A DNA stretch of 64,000 nucleotides. Origin: Coturnix japonica (lineage: Eukaryota > Chordata > Aves > Galliformes > Phasianidae). The notes beneath the pieces were generated by a model. It saw nothing but the letters and a program-made list of their open reading frames with translations. It ran no database searches and was not told the DNA's origin. Each line of letters starts with the position of its first letter. Within the stretch, counting starts at the first letter, position 1. A program made the position numbers and the translations under genes. The stretch covers positions 71,803,221 to 71,867,220 of the forward strand of contig NC_029516.1 in assembly GCF_001577835.2 (NCBI RefSeq), written 5' to 3'. Below, piece after piece: positions 57,660-64,000 of this stretch.

Positions 57660-57745
57660 GGCAATTGCTAATGAAATTCCTTTGGGGCTGATTTTGGCAC
57701 CAGCCAACTTCATATCTTCAGTAATGACCTTGGAGAAAAAAATGT
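57660..57745 (+). mobile_element. Possible CR1 ORF2 remnant
   Basis: GGCTGATTTTGGCACCAGCC, AACTTCATATCTTCAGTAAT and GACCTTGGAG resemble the CR1 stretch coding L.P.LFNIFI.DL. It is short and diverged. Confidence 0.4.
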
Positions 57746-57959
57746 AGTTGTTGCTGAAGAGACACAATAGAGAGGTGCTGCCAGTGGCAAGGAGGGCAGA
57801 GGAACCTTCCAGCAGGACTGGAAAAGGAGTGAGAAATATTTACCAAGTGCAAAGACTGGCACTAGAGTGGTCTGGGGAAAAGGTGAGAGCTGATAGTAGG
57901 AGCCTAGCCAGTCTTTGGTTTTTGTTTTAGCCTGGCAAGATGAGTGTTAAAAGGGCATA

Positions 57960-59360
57960 TGATTGCTGCCTATTAATACATTAGATGGGTAAATCCCAGG
58001 GAAACCGAGCTGCCGTTTGAACTAAAAGACTGAAGAGAACTGGCATGAGAACATTTTTGTGTCGCCTAAATAAAGCAGAGGGTAGATACTAAAGGGTGAT
58101 TTTCACACTAATACCGTGGAGACAGCTGCTAAATTGTTTGCAAATGTGAGCCATAAAAAAACAGCTCTGGAGCCAAACTTTCTCTCTCCCCTGACCAATA
58201 CTGAATAAGCTGTCCTTTGGTTCCATTATGGGTAAAGTTAGCTATGGGCAACCCTTAATTCTAGCTGCAGAATGTCAACGTACCCAAGTGCCCTAGATAA
58301 AAGGATAAGTGGTTTTGCCCAGCTTAGCCTGAGCTATAAAACACAAGTCATGGTCTCATTGTTCCTGAGATCTGGATTCAAAGAAGGAGAAAATTCTTTG
58401 GTGACCTCCCCAAAACACACATGTTTGGCACAACCTTCATAGCTGTGCTCTATTTCAGTACATGTGGACATGTTAGCATGGCTCTTTGTGGGGCTCTTGT
58501 TGGTAGCCCAAGAAAATAAATACATATGGCTTAGAAAGACCACAAACCATCTTGTGCATACCTAACTGGAAGGACCCCAGCAGGGACAACTTGCCACTTA
58601 TCAGATGTTTCTGAAGTCTTTTCTTCTATGTGAGCAGAGAAAGAGGTCACCCGGACAACCACCTCCAACAACACTCACCTGTGGGGAGAGGTGAGCAAGC
58701 AAACACAAGGGATGGGTTTACATTGTTCTGAGAGCAACCACCATGTGTGCCCCTTCCCAAGGGGCAATGGGGGCCTGGTAGCAGTCAGCCAAAGCATTCT
58801 ATCCATAACTGATGTAGTCCTAAAAGATGCACTGTTCCAACGCGTCCATGAGCAAGTGAGTGAGGTAGAGGAAAGAAGGGAGCCCTTTGTCACCGTGCTG
58901 AACAATAGCCTGTCTGTGGGACCGGGAGCAACACTGCCCCAGCCAGCATCAGCTGCCCTTGTTTCTTCCGTCACACTGACAATGCACAGTTGCAGGGCTT
59001 CTTTCCCTGCGTGGAGAATGGGATTTAGTGATACCATAAGTTAGTCAAACCGGCAGCCAAGATACCAATTCAAGTCCTGTTCAATGGGGCATTTTCTTTG
59101 TGTTGTTTTTCCTCCACTTCCCCTATTTTGCTCTAAGATGCATTTCCTCTCTGTAGCATGAGCACCACAAACACACACACTTACACTCATCTCGATCCCA
59201 TTTACCTCCTATTTTGGATGAAACAGCTGTGAGCTTGCATTGTTAAGGAGATATTGAATATTCTGTCCTTTGGAGAAACAAACAGTATTAAACACTGGAA
59301 TTAGTATCAGTGTGCACCAGAGCAGAGAGCCCAGGCCTATGTGCTGAGGTGGCTTTTGGC
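57960..59360. other. Intergenic, no gene recognised
   Basis: The first 220 bases (57960-58180) are AT-rich with GCATGAGAACATTTTTGTGT and CTAATACCGTGGAGACAGCT, and could be regulatory. The open frames on both strands at about 58675-59044 overlap each other and neither has splice or family support. Confidence 0.35.
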
Positions 59361-59369
59361 AGTCTCCAA

Positions 59370-59430
59370 GGAGGGAACTCCATAACCCCTCTGGGCAGCA
59401 TCCCTGATGGCTTCAAGGACATTGCTGGGA
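59370..59430 (-). mobile_element. Possible CR1 remnant, antisense
   Basis: CCAAGGAGGGAACTCCATAA, CCCCTCTGGGCAGCATC recalls the reversed CR1 segment CTCCACAACCTCTCTGGGCA, but only about 50 bases are comparable. Confidence 0.4.
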
Positions 59431-59439
59431 ACCTTCTCA

Positions 59440-60680
59440 AGCACCTCCCTGGTGCATTTTGCTTGTATATTTAAAGTAAACAAGCGTTCAAAGTCAGGAA
59501 AAAGATGTCATCCTGGTCAGATAGGGAAGAACTGTGAGGATGGGATTTGCTACTTTGGGATTTCATTTGGCAGATCTTGTCCCACTGCTGCAATGAGTTG
59601 GGAGCCTCTGGCTTTTGTATCAGAGGGTTTCTATCAGTGCTGGGAAGCATTTCTCAGGACAAATGCACATTCCCATTGACCACGGGCAGGTCTCTGCCAT
59701 GCAATTCTATATATTGTTGAATATTCTCTGGTGATGAAGTGCCAGAGCAGAAGGATCAGGCATTTAAAGCTCTAGCTCTGCTGAATAGGAAGCGGCGGAG
59801 GAAGCTCAAAGCCTGTTTTGCTCTGTGTCTGTACAAGATGTAAAGAAGGAACATGTCCCTGCGAAGCTGCCCTTGTGCTTGCACTGCTTGGCTCTGCTGC
59901 ACTTGATGGGCTGGGTGCTTTTAGGGGAGGAGGAAGGAAAAGAGGAGGGCAGCCAACTCCCTCAGAGGAGACCAGCCCACGGCTGGAACTGAAAACAAGA
60001 TGGACTGCTGCAGGGCCAGAACTAACCCTGACTGTGCCAATCAACACCACGCATCCCCTCCAACATAAATAAATAAATAAATGGGCAAATAGGGTCCTGC
60101 AAAATGAATCAGAAGCTGCGGGGCTCAGTGTGTAGGCCCGGAGGCCCACAGAAAGCTGTGCAAGCCACGAAAATATGGACATGGCTGGCATGTGATTCTA
60201 TGGCATGGTAATGCATGAGGCTGCAGCTGTTTCAAAACAGACCCAAATAAGAACCTGAATTAACCCGAAACCTGGCTATTTAACCAGGTGTGGCTGTTGC
60301 CTGCTAAAATCATTGTTCTCTTTCTCCACAGAGCTCATCTTATGGATGCTGTCACTGTGACATGGACACACCGCAAAGCACTGCCAAGCAGCTAACAGCA
60401 TAGTTGTGTGAAGTGTGAGATAACCCACTGGAAAGCTTTCCTATCCCAGAGCCAAAAAGGAAGCAGTGGGATTGCATCCCTAGCTTCAACACACATAACT
60501 GAGCTTCCCAAATACTGCTTTAACAAAGGACTGAACACCGAGCAGAGCACAGAGGGTGCCTCTCACACAGCACAGTGACACCAAGCCCAGTTCCATGTGG
60601 TTCAGCATAAAGGAGGAACAGCAGCAAAGGCATTTTGAGGTTTGTGCAACTTCAGGTGGGAAGGGGCCATAAAAGTGCAT
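59440..60680. other. Intergenic, no gene recognised
   Basis: Unique-looking sequence with an (AAAT)4 run at 60066-60081. Open frames on opposite strands at 59772-60191 shadow one another. Confidence 0.4.
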
Positions 60681-60686
60681 GGTGGG

Positions 60687-61054
60687 TGTAAGGGAAACTT
60701 GATCACAGCCTGAACCTCTGATTAACCATCTGAGGCAAGTGATGGATCAGCTGCAGGAGCACAGGTGAAGGTAATTCAGCTGTGCTTCCAGAAAGGGTGG
60801 AGCTTGACTCCACCTCTCCTAGATCCCATTTAAGGGCTGACCACCACTAAGGTGGCATCTCTTTCTGGAGATTGCTCCTCTCTGGAGTTTTTGTGGTGAG
60901 CCTCAACATTGGTGAGCATCCATCTTGACTGAAGGCCTCTGAATTGGTGAGTCCCTAGATACTCTCTGGCTATCCACTTACTCTGTAATAACAACTATAC
61001 CCTTGTATTATTCTGACTGTACAGTGGGGAAGAGGTTAAGTAGAGAAGGGTGGA
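60687..61054 (+). repeat. 370-bp interspersed repeat, copy 2
   Basis: It begins TGTAAGGGAAACTTGATCAC and ends GTAGAGAAGGGTGGA, and follows the copy at 27012-27383 almost base for base, including CCCATTTAAGGGCTGACCAC and GGAGTTTTTGTGGTGAGCCT. It has the TATA-like block but not the second tandem unit. CR1 endonuclease sequence starts about 1.8 kb further right on the same strand. Confidence 0.7.
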
Positions 61055-61059
61055 AAAGG

Positions 61060-62830
61060 TAAAACCACAAATACCCCCATATGAAGGCTGGGATGGGAAT
61101 ATTCTGCTTAGCTGCCCAGGACAGAGGTTATGATTTTTTTTTTTTTCCTAAGCAGTTTGGTGGTGTTATCTACTGTGAAAAATCACTGGCCGTGGAGATA
61201 TCTGATAAGGGCCGAGCTGGCATCAGTTGGGAGAACAAAATGTCAAGAATGCATTGGGCTGCGCCCCCCACTTTTACCAGCGGGCAAACCATCTGTCTGG
61301 GAACAGCGTGTTGTGCGCTCTTATCTCTGATTGTCCGGCTTCTTTACTGCCTCCTAATGAGTACAGATACAATGTTCTGAGATCTGATCTTCATCTAAGA
61401 ACACCTTCTTCTCCCGTGCCCACCCCCTTCCTGCATTCCCTGCCCACAGCCTTGGGGAGCTCCAGGAGCTGGGAGTGATGTGGTGCAGGGGAAGACTGTG
61501 GTTTGGCTGGCTCTGCTCTCCTAGGTCAAGGGTGACATAGTTTTCCCTGCAGAGCAGCAGAAGCCTGCCATCTATAGCAACAGCTGTCTGCTCCCCAGTG
61601 CTCTTAGTGGAAGAAAGCAATGAATGAGCCTGCTCAGGCTTGCCTTGCTGGCAAGAGAGGGGATATGAGCTGTGGGGTGCTGAGCCTGCACCACAACTGG
61701 TTGGGATGTTCCAGAAAGGTCCCACTGGGCATCAGGAGCAGTGCTTGAAGGTGACACTCACCATAGGTGCAAAGGATGTGTGGGACACAGCAAGGTGGGG
61801 TAGACATTGTTAGGTTTGCACCACAAAAGTTAGCCCAAAGCTGAGAGAGGGACTGAGCCACTTTTACTGTTCCAGGTTTGATATGAGTGAAACTGTAGGT
61901 GGAAAAAATGGCTTTTCTGTGCTCCCTTCTCATGCTCAACTTAATTAGGGTGCCTCTCCCAAAGCTGGTTTGGGAATCTTTGTTTCCTCTCATCATGTAT
62001 TTATGGCCCCACAAGGCACAACCTAAACTGCTCCCCAGGACATTCAGCTCATTTCCATGAACTGTTGGTCAAAATACCTCTGTGTTTCCGAGCACTGGGT
62101 GCAGCTCCTGGCCCCGAGGGCTGCTGCACCCTTCTCATACCGCTGCTGGAGGACACCCAGAGCCTGCAGGGCACGGCTTTTGAAAGCAGGACCCACCAAT
62201 GCTGCTGTGCTCTGCCTCAATGCTGGGACAAGCCTATTCAGGCCCAAGAAATGGTAAGGCAAACAAGTATTTGTGTAGCTGTATTTATGCAGCTGTATCT
62301 ATACTATATATAAAAATATCATATATATATATACATTATGTATGTGTGTATATATATATTTGTATAAGACATGCCTGCACATCTCCAATGGAGGCATTAA
62401 GGATCCTGCCTTGACTAATCTATCTGTGACAGAAATACATCCTACCCAGCAGCTCCTGAGGATGCTCTTTCTGGTGTTTAATTTCCTTTCCTATTGTGCT
62501 TCCATATTTCCAGGTGGTCGCTGTTTTAACCAGCTGTGCTGGATGCCATGGTCTGCACTGAGGAGAAGACTGTGGGGCTCTGGGATATCAGAGAATAAAG
62601 GGTACAACTTTGCAGCCAGCTCAGGCTGTAGCCTGGTGATGATGATGTGGTGAACCTGGTTCTTGACATCAGATCAAACACACCACAGCCATGCAATACA
62701 AAGGGCAGATGAGAACAAACCTGTTGGTTCTGGCTTTTTCAGGTGGTGCTGGTAGTTCTGTGTTGCTAATCTCTATGGCTGTGCTACTCCCGGGATAAGG
62801 TGCTGCCTATGCTGGCTTTGTCCCAAGTAC
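61060..62830. other. Stretch between repeat copy 2 and CR1 ORF2
   Basis: If the repeat is a CR1 5' end, this is where ORF1 would lie, but I see no CR1 ORF1-like protein here. It holds a T run at 61134-61147 and an (AT)-rich microsatellite at about 62303-62360. No other feature was recognised. Confidence 0.4.
62303..62360 (+). repeat. AT/GT-rich microsatellite
   Basis: ACTATATATAAAAATATC, then (AT)n, TACATTATGTATGTGTGT and ATATATATATTTGTAT. It is a simple repeat of alternating purine and pyrimidine. Confidence 0.8.
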
Positions 62831-64000
62831 AGGGCAAACTCTGTGTGGTGCTTGTATATGGCTGGCTGGACAGAAATGAAGCCAGCTGATCAAGGGGAAG
62901 CTGTTGATGAGGCTCTCTTGCTCCAGATGTGGGAGGCATTGTGCTCACGGGCTCTCATCCTGGTGGGGGACTTCAACCATCCCAACATCTGTTGGAAAGA
63001 CCACATGGCAAGCTGCAAGAGGTCCAGAAGGCTCATGGAATCCACTGATGATAACTTTCTGGTCCAGGTATTGGACAGACCAACCAGAGGTGAAGTGTTG
63101 CTGGACCTGCTGCTCACCAGTGTGGAGGAGATCATCAAAGGTGTTAAGGTTGGAGGCAGCCTGGGCTGCAGCGACCATGCCCTGGTCAAGTTTGTGATCT
63201 TGAGGGATGTGGGCCTGGCAAAGAGTGGGGTCAGGACTCTGAACTTCAGAAGAGCAGACTTCAAGCTACTCAATGGATTGTTGGCCAAGATCCCCTGGGG
63301 TGCTGTCCTTAAAGACAAGGATGTTGAGGAGAGCTGTCTACTTACTCTTCAAGGATGCCCTTCTGAAAGCACAAGAGGTCTCTATCCCTCTGAATAAGAA
63401 AGTGGGCAGATGAGGTAGGAAACCAGCATGGCTTGGCAAGGACCTGCTGAGTGAAGTGAGGGCAAAAAAAGGGACATACCAGCTCTGGAAACAAGGCCGT
63501 GTCACCTGGGAAGAATACAGGGATGCCGTCTGGACTTGCAGACGTGGGATCAGGAAAGCCAAGGTGCAGGCAGAACTGAACCTGGTGAGGGATGTGAAAA
63601 ACAATAAGAAGACTTTGTACAGGTACATTGGCCAGAAGAGACAGGCCAAAATGGGTGTACCTTCTTTGGTAAATTTAAAAGGAGAGCTGACTTCAAAAGA
63701 TTAAGAGAAAGCTGAGGTACTGAATGAGTTCTTTGCTTCAGTCTTCACTGGCAGCCAGGACTGTAGTCTTTCTCACATCCCTGAACCCTGCATTTCCAAA
63801 CCTGTATATAGGGTATATAGGGACCGGGGAGGTTAATCCCTTCCCATTGTAAGGGTAGAGCAAGTCCGAGAGTGCCTCATGAGACTGAATGGGTACAAGG
63901 CTATGGGGCTGGATGGCGTGCATCCCAGGGTCCTGAAGGAGCTGGCTGGGGTGGTTGCCGAGCCGCTCTCCATCATATTTGAGAAGTCGTGGCTGTCAGG
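62830..64000 (+). mobile_element. CR1 LINE ORF2 (endonuclease to RT), continues past the edge
   Basis: The endonuclease domain carries ALILVGDFNHPNICWKDH and then GCSDHALVKF, which hold the catalytic Asp/Asn and the terminal Asp-His of the APE-type fold. The frame 62843-63397 ends early at a stop. The linker follows in another frame (63456-63704: GTYQLWKQGRVTWEEYRDAV, KKTLYRYIGQKRQAK), then LNEFFASVF and the first RT block ([20 protein letters not shown]-like) up to the edge. Several frame changes and stops make it inactive. The 5' end of clear similarity is near 62830. Confidence 0.93.

Noticed and set aside
60682-61028. Copy 2 of the repeat as a solo LTR bounded by TGT...ACA with GTGGG on both sides
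   Set aside because: The right-hand GTGGGGAAGAGG is also present at the same place in copy 1, so it belongs to the element and is not a target-site duplication.
1-64000. tRNA, rRNA, CRISPR array or prokaryote-like operon
   Set aside because: Scanning by eye found no cloverleaf, no regularly spaced repeat-spacer array and no compact gene cluster; the window is typical vertebrate intron-rich DNA.

Overview
This window is vertebrate nuclear DNA from a bird, most likely a galliform close to chicken. The signs are widely spaced spliced genes, many CR1 (LINE) fragments on both strands ending in the usual TTCTGTGATTCT-type tail, and no Alu-like or rodent-like SINEs. Three genes can be read exon by exon and the edge of a fourth is visible. 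Their order, CFAP91 (-), COX17 (+), POPDC2 (+), PLA1A (-), matches what I know of human 3q13.33 read in the opposite direction. All matches come from memory of the human proteins; no search was run.

Layout: 0.5-1.2 kb holds one exon of CFAP91 (minus strand, leaving through the left edge) and a CpG island with a ciliary X-box. COX17 (5.9-7.9 kb) has an NRF-1/ZNF143-type promoter, two coding exons and a CR1 tail in its intron. POPDC2 (10.5-18.3 kb) has four coding exons and two possible C-termini, depending on whether a donor inside exon 3 is used. PLA1A (19.7-30.0 kb, minus) could be assembled completely: 11 coding exons, 448 codons, intact Ser/Asp/His triad. POPDC2 and PLA1A converge, and a two-faced poly(A) motif lies between them.

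From 30 to 64 kb I recognise no gene. ADPRH and CD80, expected next by human synteny, were not seen. The stretch holds CR1 fragments, a 34-35-bp minisatellite, a long CCCTCT tract, two unexplained splice-bounded open segments near 36-37 kb, and AT-rich blocks that could be regulatory. A roughly 370-bp repeat occurs at 27.0 and 60.7 kb, each time upstream of CR1 coding sequence on the same strand. At the right edge a CR1 element with endonuclease and reverse transcriptase sequence runs out of the window.

The genes do not form one pathway. COX17 delivers copper to cytochrome c oxidase in mitochondria, POPDC2 is a cAMP-binding membrane protein of heart and muscle, PLA1A is a secreted phosphatidylserine phospholipase, and CFAP91 is an axonemal protein. 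I found no convincing new biological system. The most informative signals are the POPDC2 alternative ends, the PLA1A tandem acceptor, the paired repeats and the two orphan exon candidates.
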